A stretch of 64,000 nt of DNA from Bdellovibrionales bacterium GWA1_52_35. GTDB lineage: Bacteria; Bdellovibrionota; UBA1018. Location of the stretch: the NCBI GenBank assembly GCA_001769805.1, contig MEPO01000032.1:164915-228914 (forward strand), read 5' to 3'. The position numbers and the translations under genes were made by a program. Below are positions 17,091-25,591 of the stretch, in pieces. Positions within the stretch are counted from its first letter, which is position 1. Every line of letters begins with the position of its first letter. The notes below the pieces were generated by a model. That model was not told the origin of the DNA, ran no database searches, and saw nothing but the letters and a program-made list of their open reading frames with translations.

Positions 17091-17971
17091 TAGTTGGGAA
17101 CGTAGCGTTCCAGAACCGCTCTCGCGAACCCGGCAAAATCCGACGCCTCCAAGGGAGGACTCGTATGGTCCGGCCGTTTCCCTCGGGAAGGAGGCGTGAA
17201 ACAAAGAGTGATCGTCAGATCAAAATCAGCGAGCGCCTGCATCTGCCGATCAAACCAGTCGAGCGCATTCGGCCGATGCCAGTCCGCCCAGCTGATGCCA
17301 GTTCTGAGCTTCTTCACGCCCAGGCGTTTGAGCCAGTCCACCGCAAAATCCAGGCGGGGATCCTCGTAATGAAACCACTGGCAGATTCCCATCTCAGGAT
17401 CGAAGACTTCAACCGCGGGCTTGGGCGTGCCATCATGACGAATCAAACCCATATAAAAATGCCGGTAATAGGAACTTCCTTCGTTTTCCTTATGCCGGGT
17501 TGTGGCACCCCAGGCCGGGGGCAGATCCAAAAGACTGTACCAGAAAATTCGCTCGGATTTTCCTGCAAGAAGCTCGAAGGTCTTCTTCAAACCAAACGTC
17601 TGAACCTCATCGGCGCCAAAACTCGAGACACCCACCTCGGTGATCCAGACAGGCTTGCCGGAGACCTTCTGAATACCTTCGAGTTTTTCGGGCCATTCTT
17701 CCAGGCGCCAATGATTCCAGTCCAGAGGAAAACCGTGAATCGCGACGATATCCACGGCGTCCAAAACGCCCTGTCGCTGCATCCGGTGGACAAAGGCCGG
17801 ATCAATCGGAGACATTCCCCCGAGGACAATTGGCATATGAGGTCTGACTTTGCGGATTTCCCGGGCACCGAGGATGGTCATCTCGGAGAAATCCTTCCAC
17901 TCCGGATCCAGCTCAAAATCCCAGTGTGAAAGGTTGTTCGGCTCGTTCCAGATCTTGATCGCTTCGATCAT
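17090..17971 (-). CDS. Glycoside hydrolase, apparently circularly permuted clan GH-A barrel
   Basis: 293 residues from the ATG at 17971, which overlaps the preceding TGA as ATGA. No signal peptide. The protein begins almost at the acid/base motif: IEAIKIWNEPNNLSHW with Glu10, then VDIVAIHGFPLDW, the nucleophile Glu112 in KPVWITEVGVSS, and the strand-8 region ERIFWYSLLDLPPAW. After that comes what normally precedes all of this in clan GH-A: LDFAVDWLKRLGVKKLRTGI (about 208-227), a block equivalent to strand 3 (FDLTITLCFTPPSRG, about 250-264) and the helix EASDFAGFARAVLERYVPN ending at the stop. In the normal-order relative at 7612-9075 that helix (DLRRFADFMFAIAKRY) leads straight into its WNEP motif. 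All eight barrel units seem present, in the order 4-8 then 1-3. Substrate unknown; position suggests a cytoplasmic role within glycan synthesis. Confidence 0.85.
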   Translation of the reverse strand: MIEAIKIWNEPNNLSHWDFELDPEWKDFSEMTILGAREIRKVRPHMPIVLGGMSPIDPAFVHRMQRQGVLDAVDIVAIHGFPLDWNHWRLEEWPEKLEGIQKVSGKPVWITEVGVSSFGADEVQTFGLKKTFELLAGKSERIFWYSLLDLPPAWGATTRHKENEGSSYYRHFYMGLIRHDGTPKPAVEVFDPEMGICQWFHYEDPRLDFAVDWLKRLGVKKLRTGISWADWHRPNALDWFDRQMQALADFDLTITLCFTPPSRGKRPDHTSPPLEASDFAGFARAVLERYVPN

Positions 17972-18780
17972 AGGCGCTCCTGTCGGGATTCTCCGGTTGC
18001 ACTCGCCCACTCTTCCTCTTCCCAGATGCGCCGCTTCCGGACACCTTGCGCAGGCGGTTCGCAAAAATAAACTTCGTGGGTGATTCGTTTTATTTTTTCA
18101 AAACCTGTAGAACGGAGCTGGGCCTCCACTGCCGCATGATTCGGAACCCACCAGTTGGTTGCATCGTTGGAATAGGACTTTTCAATGAAAGCCATCTTCG
18201 GCCAGCCCCGTTCATTGAAGATCTTCCGCTCGGTGATCGGGTAATCATCTTTGGTCGGAAAGTTCGGGAGTTCTTGCGCCGGGTCTTCTGTCGTGAGGGT
18301 TTGAAAAACCATGAGCTTGTTCACTTTTTCGGCCACGGTATCCAGCGCCAGGGTGGGATAGCGCAGATGGTAAAAAACTCCCATGAACAAGACGAGATCA
18401 AATTTCTCCGAAGTGCGCGCGAGATCATGAATCTGCATCTGGCGGAATTCCGGCTGATGCCGGAGGTTTCCTCCGAGCTGTCCGGCAATCCAGCGGGCCT
18501 GCGAAAGGTAAAGGGGCTCCGAATCGATGCCCAGGACCCGCCCGCCCCTTTTTGCCAACTCAAAGCTGTAGAAACCGGCGTTGCAACCGATGTCCAGGCA
18601 ACGCCAACCGGTAAGATCCTGCGGAATCGCGTCCGCGATTTCCACCCATTTTCGCAACGGAAAATCTCCCAGGAAATGTTCGGGTGCGGTCTGCACTCCT
18701 TCGCTGAGATGGAAATTATGAAACCAGGGACCGAGTCGCTCTATCGCCTGACGTAATTGTCTGCTTGTTTCAGTTTCCAC
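17968..18780 (-). CDS. SAM-dependent methyltransferase (CmoB-like fold, TIGR04290-type)
   Basis: 270-residue class I methyltransferase. The SAM-binding motif is CLDIGCNAGFYSFELAKRG near residues 60-78, followed by GIDSEPLYLSQAR and the motif-IV region LVLFMGVFYHLRYP. The overall pattern (FHNFHL... near the N-terminus, NDATNWWVPN near residue 205) resembles the Rta_06860/TIGR04290 family, which I recall as occurring with sugar-modifying genes; that recollection should be checked. The gene overlaps the upstream CgeB-type gene by 40 bases and the downstream hydrolase by four. It probably methylates a glycan, lipid or nucleotide-sugar intermediate. Class firm, substrate unknown. Confidence 0.88.
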   Translation of the reverse strand: METETSRQLRQAIERLGPWFHNFHLSEGVQTAPEHFLGDFPLRKWVEIADAIPQDLTGWRCLDIGCNAGFYSFELAKRGGRVLGIDSEPLYLSQARWIAGQLGGNLRHQPEFRQMQIHDLARTSEKFDLVLFMGVFYHLRYPTLALDTVAEKVNKLMVFQTLTTEDPAQELPNFPTKDDYPITERKIFNERGWPKMAFIEKSYSNDATNWWVPNHAAVEAQLRSTGFEKIKRITHEVYFCEPPAQGVRKRRIWEEEEWASATGESRQERL

Positions 18781-19883
18781 GATTTGTTCCTCGCTGAGTC
18801 ATTGACGCTCTTTCGATTCAGGGCGTCGCGGAAATGCTGCTGCAACTCACACGCGCGATGAGCCGCAGTATGGGAATTCAGAATCCTTTTTCGGGCCCGC
18901 TCACCTATTGCAAGGCGCTCCTCTTCGGAGATTCTGCGAAGCATCCGGTTCACATCGTCTGTATGCCGCGCGATCAGGATTTCCAGACCGGGCTTGAAGA
19001 GCAGTTCTAGTCCAGACCAGTAATCAGATATAATCGGCGTCCCGCAAGCCGCGGCTTCGAAAAGTCGGACGCTCGGAGAGTGGCCGGCCCGAATCATGTT
19101 TTTACGGGTGACATTCAGGGTGAACCTGAGTGCATTGTAAAAATCGCGATGCGCCGAAGGAGGCAGATGCTCCACATGCTTTACGTTTTTTCCCCAGTCC
19201 AAGGCTCCTGGAAACTGCGCCCCTGCCACGATAAAGTGCCCCTCGGGCCAATTTCGCGCAGGCTCGAGCAGCAGAGTTTCGAGCGTCGGCTGGCGGTCAG
19301 GACTGTACGTCCCAAGGTATCCGAGATCCCAGCTGCTCTCGCCTTTTTGCGGATAATAGTGCAGTGGATCCACCGAACAAAAGAGAGGACGGGCCATGGG
19401 CGATCCGAATTCTTTTTCAAGGCGCTGGAGGGTGGGTCCTCCCGTGAAGGAGAGATAGAGCTGATATCTGGCGACAAGTTCCCGGGTCAGGTATTCACAG
19501 GAACCGAGACCAATATGAGCCAGGGTCTCAGGGGTATCGATGTCGTAGAAAACGGAAAGTCCCCGCGTGTTTTTGGTGACCCAATCGCCAAGTTCAATCC
19601 CCTCCGGAACAAAAGAGCCGACAATCACGGCATCGGCTTCCCGGATACTCCCGGTAAACCGGTCCTTGAATTCCTCCAGCGTCGAATAGAGTTCCGTTCG
19701 CCCATAGGGAGGAGCTGGAAGGTCCCGGTGCGCGGAGTACCAGGGACGGTCACGTTCGAGGAATAAAACTTCATTACCATTGGCCACCAGCTCCTTGACC
19801 AATCCCCGATAAGTGGTTGCATGACCATTCCCCCAGGAGGAGGTGATGGACAGACCGCAGATCACGATTCGGAGTGGTTTCAT
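18741..19883 (-). CDS. CgeB-type glycosyltransferase (paralogue A)
   Basis: 380-residue GT-B glycosyltransferase without signal or membrane segment. N-terminal block GLSITSSWGNGHATTYRGLV, then SVFYDIDTPETL, LSFTGG, and the donor-site block SVRLFEAAACGTPIISDYWSGLELLF. It is close, position by position, to the N-terminal domain of the fusion at 12091-13950 (SWGNGHAT, YDxDTP, RLFExAACG), so the two arose by duplication. Its start overlaps the stop of paralogue B in ATGA (19880-19883), and its 3' end overlaps the methyltransferase by 40 bases. CgeB-like enzymes are named from Bacillus spore-coat glycosylation; most are uncharacterised. Sugar unknown. Confidence 0.9.
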   Translation of the reverse strand: MKPLRIVICGLSITSSWGNGHATTYRGLVKELVANGNEVLFLERDRPWYSAHRDLPAPPYGRTELYSTLEEFKDRFTGSIREADAVIVGSFVPEGIELGDWVTKNTRGLSVFYDIDTPETLAHIGLGSCEYLTRELVARYQLYLSFTGGPTLQRLEKEFGSPMARPLFCSVDPLHYYPQKGESSWDLGYLGTYSPDRQPTLETLLLEPARNWPEGHFIVAGAQFPGALDWGKNVKHVEHLPPSAHRDFYNALRFTLNVTRKNMIRAGHSPSVRLFEAAACGTPIISDYWSGLELLFKPGLEILIARHTDDVNRMLRRISEEERLAIGERARKRILNSHTAAHRACELQQHFRDALNRKSVNDSARNKSWKLKQADNYVRR

Positions 19884-20944
19884 GTTTTCCTCAGCAGATT
19901 GTCCACTAAGGCGGCACGATGGTCATAGGTATGCTTGGCAATGACCTTTCGATAGGCCGCAGCACCGATTCGTCGCGCGCGATCCGGAGTGAGTGCTTCA
20001 AGATGAGCGATCAATTCATCACCGCTGCCCGCGACCAGGACTTCCTTACCCGGTTCGAAAAAGTAATCGACACCTTTCCAACGATCGGTAATGAGACAGG
20101 CCTCCGCACCCGCCGCTTCAAATACCCGGGTGGGCGGCGAATACCCGTAACTCACCATGCTCTCCCGATTCAAATTGAGAACCGTCCGAAGGCTGGAATT
20201 AAAGGCGTTGTGTTCATGAGTGTAAATATGTCCGAGATATTTCAGATTGGATGGGAGTTCTTTATCGGCCCACCCGTTTCCCCCGAGCAGAAAATCTGAG
20301 TTGGGCATCTGGCGGACTGCATGAAAAAAAAAGTCGTCCACCCGCTTTTCGCGGTCCGGCATGCGATTTCCGAGAAACCCCAGCATTCCTTCAAACCGGG
20401 AGTCAGCGGCGACGCGGTAATGAGTGGAGCAATCCAGCGCGTTGTACACCGGAACACAGGCACTGGCTCCGAGTTCCTCGTACTCCCGGACAACGGGATC
20501 ACCACCGCCGTAAGTGAAGATCAGATCGTATTGCGGAATGAGCGAACGAAAAGGATCTCTTGGATTCAGATTCATGCGATCCAGCGTAGCCGGCGCATCC
20601 ACATCCCAGAAAACAACACGGCGGCCCTCTTTCTTAAAATCAAGAACACGGGCCTCCAGTTCTTCGTCATAGACGCCGACCCCACTGGCTTTGACAATCA
20701 GGTCAGCATCCCTGGCACTTTCCAGGGCGCGTTCCAGCCCCAGGCGGTCTGCCGGCCAGACATGCACTTTCGCCCACTCCGGATCAGTAATATCCCGGTT
20801 CTTCTGCCGCTCATAGGCATCTGGTTCATAGAAGGTAATCTCATGTCCTCGCGCCGCCATCGCCCGGAGCAAGCCGCGATAATAGGTGGCAGCCCCGTTC
20901 CAGTAAGCAGAAACCAGACTCGAGCCAAAAAACGCCCATTTCAT
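19880..20944 (-). CDS. CgeB-type glycosyltransferase (paralogue B)
   Basis: 354-residue GT-B glycosyltransferase, more distant from the other two. It keeps GSSLVSAYWNGAATYYRGLL at the N-terminus, FWDVDAPATLDRM, LIFTYGGGDPV, and the donor-side block PTRVFEAAGAEACLITDRWKGVDYFF. A cytoplasmic enzyme with no signal peptide. It overlaps the epimerase upstream (ATGA, 20941-20944) and paralogue A downstream (ATGA), so it is firmly inside the minus-arm operon. With the fused enzyme on the other arm, the locus holds three members of one glycosyltransferase family, which suggests successive additions of similar sugars (inference). Confidence 0.88.
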   Translation of the reverse strand: MKWAFFGSSLVSAYWNGAATYYRGLLRAMAARGHEITFYEPDAYERQKNRDITDPEWAKVHVWPADRLGLERALESARDADLIVKASGVGVYDEELEARVLDFKKEGRRVVFWDVDAPATLDRMNLNPRDPFRSLIPQYDLIFTYGGGDPVVREYEELGASACVPVYNALDCSTHYRVAADSRFEGMLGFLGNRMPDREKRVDDFFFHAVRQMPNSDFLLGGNGWADKELPSNLKYLGHIYTHEHNAFNSSLRTVLNLNRESMVSYGYSPPTRVFEAAGAEACLITDRWKGVDYFFEPGKEVLVAGSGDELIAHLEALTPDRARRIGAAAYRKVIAKHTYDHRAALVDNLLRKT

Positions 20945-22035
20945 AAAATAAATTCCCCGAATTCCTGCTCCGCAACCACCTGGGTCCGCGACTTTTCGTT
21001 CTGAAGTGATCGCACCCAGTGCTCCAGGCTCTGAATTCCCTGTTCAAGCGAAGTGACGGGCCGCCAGCCGGTCATCCGGGTGAATTTGCCGTGATTGGAA
21101 ACATAGTACCGCTGGTCTGAAGGTCTCCATTTTTCGTACTGGATACTCAGCCGAACACCTTGGAGCTTTTCCAGAAGCGATACGAGTTCAAGCAAGCTCG
21201 TCGTGTTTCCGGGACCTCCGCCGATCGTAAAGGCGTGGCCGCGAATCTTCGCGCTGTTCTGACGCGCCATCAGAAAGGCTTCGACCAGATCCTCGACAAA
21301 AAGTGCATCACGAACCTGCTTGCCGTCACCGTAGAAGCTCAGCGTTCTGCGGGCCATGGCTTTTCTGACGAAGTGTGCGACCCAGCCCTGGTCCTCATTC
21401 CCATACTGATGAGGACCATAAATACAGCTCATCCGGAAAACGACCGCGGGTATATTGAAGTTTCTCGCGTAATCCAGAACGTACTGGTCAGCAGCACCTT
21501 TGGAGCAACCATAGGGACTGCAGAATTCGATACTGCGGTCCTCACCGATTCCCTCGAGCATACCGAGATTTTCTTCAGCCGGCTCGTATCGGGTCGCCCG
21601 CTCCACCAGCTTGACGTCTTCGAGTCCACCGAGAACTTTATTCGTGGAGGTGTAGAGCAGAAAGGGCTTCTCGGATCTTTCATCTGTAAGCTTTCGCCTC
21701 CGGATGGCTTCCAGAAGATTCAGAGTGCCGCGAGCATTGATTTCAAAATCCGTGATGGGATCCTCAAGGCTTGTGGTGACCGCAACCTGCGCCGCCAGGT
21801 GATAGATGGCAGTGGCGCCTTCGACGGCGTCCTGGAGCTGCTCCATATCCCGAACATCGCCTTGCACAAAACTCACTTGCCCGGGATGGTGATTCAGAAG
21901 ATAAAAAAGATTCTTCTCCACGCCAGCGCGGGATAGGTTATCGAAGACCAGAACTTTATGTCCCTCCTCGGCCAGGCGTTTGGCCAGATTAGTTCCGATA
22001 AATCCCGCCCCCCCGGTGATCAATACGTAGCTCAT
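20941..22035 (-). CDS. NAD-dependent sugar epimerase (CDP-paratose 2-epimerase-like)
   Basis: 364-residue extended short-chain dehydrogenase acting on nucleotide sugars. The Rossmann signature is VLITGGAGFIGTNLAKRL; the active-site pair is Tyr-x3-Lys in SPYGCSKGAADQYV, with the upstream serine/threonine in LLYTSTNKVLGG. The block EDQGWVAHFVRKAM and TNKVLG recall the CDP-tyvelose/paratose 2-epimerase branch (RfbE), but assigning the substrate by eye is unsafe. It overlaps the neighbouring genes by four bases on each side (ATGA both times). It would supply a nucleotide-sugar donor for the adjacent CgeB-type transferases. Confidence 0.9.
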   Translation of the reverse strand: MSYVLITGGAGFIGTNLAKRLAEEGHKVLVFDNLSRAGVEKNLFYLLNHHPGQVSFVQGDVRDMEQLQDAVEGATAIYHLAAQVAVTTSLEDPITDFEINARGTLNLLEAIRRRKLTDERSEKPFLLYTSTNKVLGGLEDVKLVERATRYEPAEENLGMLEGIGEDRSIEFCSPYGCSKGAADQYVLDYARNFNIPAVVFRMSCIYGPHQYGNEDQGWVAHFVRKAMARRTLSFYGDGKQVRDALFVEDLVEAFLMARQNSAKIRGHAFTIGGGPGNTTSLLELVSLLEKLQGVRLSIQYEKWRPSDQRYYVSNHGKFTRMTGWRPVTSLEQGIQSLEHWVRSLQNEKSRTQVVAEQEFGEFIL

Positions 22036-23147
22036 ACCGCAAGTCCTTTCACTGCGAGCTCTTCACGGGCTTCCTGGGTGCGATCCACGGCTCTTTGTCC
22101 GGCGAGCCACTCGATGAGCTCCCGCATTCCGCTCTCCATGGAGACACGTGGTCGATAGCCCAAAAGCGTTCGGGCCAGACTGATATCCGCGAAGCAGTGC
22201 CGGATATCCCCGACTCGGTACTGTCCGGTAATTTCCGGAACGAGGTGCGGCTTGCCCATCGCTTCGGCCATGCGCAGCGCGACCTCTTGAATGGTGATCT
22301 GCTCACCACTTCCGATATTGAAGGCGTGATCAACAGCCTGCGGTCCTTCAAGCGCAAGACGGCAGGCCTGCACTACATCAGAGACGTGAACGAAATCCCG
22401 CATCTGCTTGCCATCCTCAAAAATGCTCGGCGTCTTCCCGTTCAAAAGCCGCGAGGCAAAAATGGCCATCACACCGGTATAGGGATTCGAAAGCGACTGC
22501 CCGGTCCCATACACGTTAAAAAACCGCAGGGCAACCGTAGGAATCCGGTAAGTTCTGCCCATGAGCAGGCACATCATTTCCTGATCGTATTTCGAAAGCG
22601 CATAGATGGAGGCAAGGTCGGGCCTTTTGCTTTCGGGCGTGGGGAGAGCCGATAAACTTTCACCTTCGGCGCCCAAAGGTTCCCATTCTTTTTTCTTAAG
22701 TCTCTCCAGCGGGCGCCGCGTCTCAAAATGCACCCGGCCATCAGCGCTCTTGTAAAGCCCCTCACCATAGAGACTCATACTGGAAGCCACGACCAGACGT
22801 TCCACCGGATTTTCAATCAGAAGCTGCAGGAGATTCGCCGTACCGAGCGTGTTGTTTTCCACGTAAGAGTGGACTTCGTACATGCTCTGGCCGACGCCCA
22901 CGGAGGCAGCGAGATGATAAACAGCGTCAACATCCCGCAGCGCATGCTTCAGATGGGCTCGCGTTCGCACATCACCTTCGATGACTTCAATATTCTCAAA
23001 CTGATCGGGGATTCGACTCGATTTGCCATGTACCTGGGCCGAAAAATTGTCCAGAACCCGCACAGTGTATCCGCTCCGTACCAATTCACGCGCCAAATGC
23101 GAGCCAATGAAACCCGCGCCACCGGTTATTAATACTCGTCTAATCAT
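22032..23147 (-). CDS. NAD-dependent sugar epimerase (dTDP-L-rhamnose 4-epimerase-like)
   Basis: 371-residue extended SDR. The ATG at 23147 is preceded by a purine-rich GAGAGA and begins IRRVLITGGAGFIGSHLA; the 74 residues upstream in frame do not resemble this family and are excluded. The catalytic Tyr-x3-Lys is in IYALSKYDQEMM, with the serine in VASSMSLYGEG. The combination VGVGQSMYE, SNPYTGVMAIFASRLLNG and GDIRHCFADISLA is the pattern I associate with proteins annotated as dTDP-L-rhamnose 4-epimerase; biochemical proof is lacking. It is the first gene of the minus arm, and the region 23148-23346 should hold divergent promoters for it and ugd. Confidence 0.9.
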   Translation of the reverse strand: MIRRVLITGGAGFIGSHLARELVRSGYTVRVLDNFSAQVHGKSSRIPDQFENIEVIEGDVRTRAHLKHALRDVDAVYHLAASVGVGQSMYEVHSYVENNTLGTANLLQLLIENPVERLVVASSMSLYGEGLYKSADGRVHFETRRPLERLKKKEWEPLGAEGESLSALPTPESKRPDLASIYALSKYDQEMMCLLMGRTYRIPTVALRFFNVYGTGQSLSNPYTGVMAIFASRLLNGKTPSIFEDGKQMRDFVHVSDVVQACRLALEGPQAVDHAFNIGSGEQITIQEVALRMAEAMGKPHLVPEITGQYRVGDIRHCFADISLARTLLGYRPRVSMESGMRELIEWLAGQRAVDRTQEAREELAVKGLAV

Positions 23148-23346
23148 GGTTCTCTCTTTCAGCTGACGCTTGACGTCCGCAAACAGTACCTGCTTCGGTC
23201 GCGAGCGTATGCAATCGCTGCACCGGGCGCCCATTATTGCTGCTCCTCTGCAGCAGTTCTCGATTGATTGATGAAGCGCGCCTGCTCTATTCAGAGGGCA
23301 GCTTGCGCGAGAGAGACGCCGATAACGCAGCTGAAAGGGCACAAAC
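23148..23346. promoter_or_regulatory. Divergent intergenic region between the epimerase operon and ugd
   Basis: The 199 bases separate two divergently read units and must carry both promoters. I see no convincing sigma-70 boxes. A weak inverted repeat, CTGCT...AGCAG around 23240-23255, could be an operator. Nothing here encodes a plausible protein. Confidence 0.4.
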
Positions 23347-24732
23347 ATGAAGGTGGCGATCATAGGCACGGGTTACGTCGGAACAGTGGCCGGAGTCTGT
23401 TTTGCTGATGTCGGGAATTCCGTCATTTGCGTGGAAAAAGACCCAGTAAAACTTCAGGCACTATCAGAGGGAAACCCGGTCATCTTTGAACCGGGCCTCG
23501 AGGAACTGATTAAAAGGGGCCTCAACAAAAATACCCTGAAGTTCACCGATTCGATTCCTCAAGCCGTTGCCGAAAGTGAAGTGATCTTTCTGACGGTCGG
23601 TACGCCTTCCCTGCCAAACGGCGATGCAGATCTGAGTTTCATAGAAGCAGCGGTCCGCGAGATCGCGAAATGCATGTCTTCCCCGCGGATTATCGTGAAC
23701 AAATCGACGGTTCCGGTTGGAACGAATAAGCTCGTTTCTGAATGGCTGCGCTCGGAAACCAAGCTGGGCTTCGATGTCGTCAGCAACCCCGAATTCCTGC
23801 GCGAAGGAGTCGCCATTCAGGATTTCATGACGCCCGAACGCGTGGTGATCGGGACCAGCAAGTCCGAGGTCTACGAAAAAATGCGAAAGCTGTACTCTCC
23901 GTTTGTGACCTCTGAAAGTTTGATCCTGCGAATGGACCCGGTCTCTGCTGAACTCACGAAGTACGCCTGCAATGCATTCCTCGCGACCCGGATCAGTTTC
24001 ATGAATGAGTTATCAGATCTCTGCGATCGGGCGGGCGGTGATATTGAGAATATCCGCCGGGGAATGGGCCTCGACAGCCGCATCGGTAAATACTTCCTGA
24101 ACGCCGGAATCGGATACGGCGGATCCTGCTTTCCAAAAGACATCCGGGCTTTGATTTCAACAGCAGATCTGTTCGGCTCCCCTCTGGAAATTGTTCGGGC
24201 GACGGAAGAAGTGAATCGTCGCCAGAAACATCATCTGGTGGAGGCCGTACGCGAGCGGCTTGGAACTCGTCTGTCCGGCAAGACGTTGGCAATTTGGGGC
24301 TTATCCTTCAAGCCCAGTACGGATGATATCCGAGAGGCGCCAGCGCTGGTAGCGATTGAAGATCTGCTACGTCTCGGGGCTACCGTACGGGCCTATGATC
24401 CGGTCGCCATGGAGAACACCCGCGGGAAGCTGAAAACACGGGTCCATTTCGCTGAGGACGCCTACTCCGCCGCAACCGGAGCGGACGCCCTAATCATCGC
24501 AACGGAATGGCCGGAATTTGCCAGACCCGATCTGACGCAGCTGCACTCAATCATGCGCAGCTACAATATTTTTGATGGACGCAATGTCTTGAACCCTACG
24601 GAAGTGATCGCTGCGGGATTCTATTACCGCTGCATCGGCCGGGGACAGACCATCAATATTCAAAAACTCGCAGCGACTGCTCCGCAGCCCTTGATACTCA
24701 AGCCGAAGCCGCCACAAAATTTGAGTGCCTGA
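23347..24732 (+). CDS. ugd: UDP-glucose 6-dehydrogenase
   Basis: Oxidises UDP-glucose twice to UDP-glucuronate using NAD. The N-terminal Rossmann motif is VAIIGTGYVGTVAGVCFAD; the catalytic cysteine is Cys261 in GIGYGGSCFPKD, with upstream active-site blocks NKSTVPVGT and NPEFLREG. The C-terminal UDP-binding domain has GLSFKPSTDDIREAPA. At 461 residues it has standard bacterial length. It diverges from the epimerase operon and provides a uronic-acid precursor for the glycan locus. The ATG at 23347 has AAAGGG upstream. Firm call. Confidence 0.97.
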   Translation: MKVAIIGTGYVGTVAGVCFADVGNSVICVEKDPVKLQALSEGNPVIFEPGLEELIKRGLNKNTLKFTDSIPQAVAESEVIFLTVGTPSLPNGDADLSFIEAAVREIAKCMSSPRIIVNKSTVPVGTNKLVSEWLRSETKLGFDVVSNPEFLREGVAIQDFMTPERVVIGTSKSEVYEKMRKLYSPFVTSESLILRMDPVSAELTKYACNAFLATRISFMNELSDLCDRAGGDIENIRRGMGLDSRIGKYFLNAGIGYGGSCFPKDIRALISTADLFGSPLEIVRATEEVNRRQKHHLVEAVRERLGTRLSGKTLAIWGLSFKPSTDDIREAPALVAIEDLLRLGATVRAYDPVAMENTRGKLKTRVHFAEDAYSAATGADALIIATEWPEFARPDLTQLHSIMRSYNIFDGRNVLNPTEVIAAGFYYRCIGRGQTINIQKLAATAPQPLILKPKPPQNLSA

Positions 24733-24750
24733 AGCTGCCGGTTCAGCTGG

Positions 24751-25470
24751 TCAGTCCCGGCACTCGTAAAAACTTTCGCTTTCGATATCTTGCCACTTAC
24801 CGTCAATTTTCGCCTTGGGAGCCGCGCGTCCCTTCATGTAGAACATCTCGCGCGTGACTTTATCGAAATAGAAATACATCGGCTTGACGACGGAAGAGAT
24901 AAAAAAGCTCGTCGGCTTCATTTTCACGACAACGGCAGCGCGCCCGTGAACCACTTCTTCTCCGTGCTTGAATAGACTGAAACCGACGGTGTCCTTCCGA
25001 TCGAGAACTGCAAAACGCACTTCAAGTGAATCGCCCTTGAGCAGCTTTTCCCATTGAGAATGCAAGTAGTTGACGATCCAGGGACCTACAAGTAAGTGCT
25101 CCGGCAGTTTCTCTGAGGAAGTCTCCGATTTCCCTTCCCGTGTGTACAGGAACTCCACTACGCCGTTACCCGTCTTCAAGGCGCCGGATTCACCGATATT
25201 GCGGCAATCCTGCGAAAAAAATAAAATCTTTCCATCCGGTCCCGTATCGATTACTTCACTGAAGACAACTTCTCCGTCGGAATTTTTATAAGCACTTTCG
25301 GAATGCACCCCTCCGCCATTCGCCGTTTTATCAGTGCGGTGGAAAAAAAATACCGGCGGCTTCTCCAACTGTCCCTCGGTGAAAATTTTCCCGGTGCAAG
25401 TCTTGCCGAAGGCAACACTGGAAGTGGAGAAAAGCATCATGATCAAAGACGCCTGTATGAATTTGGACAT
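24751..25470 (-). CDS. Secreted protein of unknown function
   Basis: 239 residues from the ATG at 25470, which starts a signal peptide (SKFIQASLIMMLFSTSSVAFG, cleavage probably after VAFG). The frame continues upstream to 25692, but that extension is unlike a leader and runs antisense through the neighbouring hydrolase, so it is rejected. The mature protein is beta-rich with aromatic residues (GVHSESAYKNSDGEVVFSEV, KPTSFFISSVVKPMYFYFDK) and three cysteines. I do not recognise the family; lipocalin-like or DUF-type periplasmic domains are possible. It is convergent with ugd, 18 bases apart, where an imperfect hairpin (AGTGCC at 24724 with GGCACT at 24759) might terminate both. Confidence 0.7.
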   Translation of the reverse strand: MSKFIQASLIMMLFSTSSVAFGKTCTGKIFTEGQLEKPPVFFFHRTDKTANGGGVHSESAYKNSDGEVVFSEVIDTGPDGKILFFSQDCRNIGESGALKTGNGVVEFLYTREGKSETSSEKLPEHLLVGPWIVNYLHSQWEKLLKGDSLEVRFAVLDRKDTVGFSLFKHGEEVVHGRAAVVVKMKPTSFFISSVVKPMYFYFDKVTREMFYMKGRAAPKAKIDGKWQDIESESFYECRD

Positions 25471-25591
25471 ATACCCAAGTTTACGCCCCTCAATCGCCAG
25501 GCGCAAGCTGGCTTGCGGCAGACTTCTGCCCCGCCGAATCAATTGCCCTGCTGCGTAACCATACGGCGCATGAATTGCTAAAACATCCTCT

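Noticed and set aside
23148..23369. An N-terminal extension of the epimerase at 22032-23147.
   Set aside because: The 74 extra residues are low in family likeness; the Rossmann motif follows directly on the ATG at 23147, which has a ribosome site.
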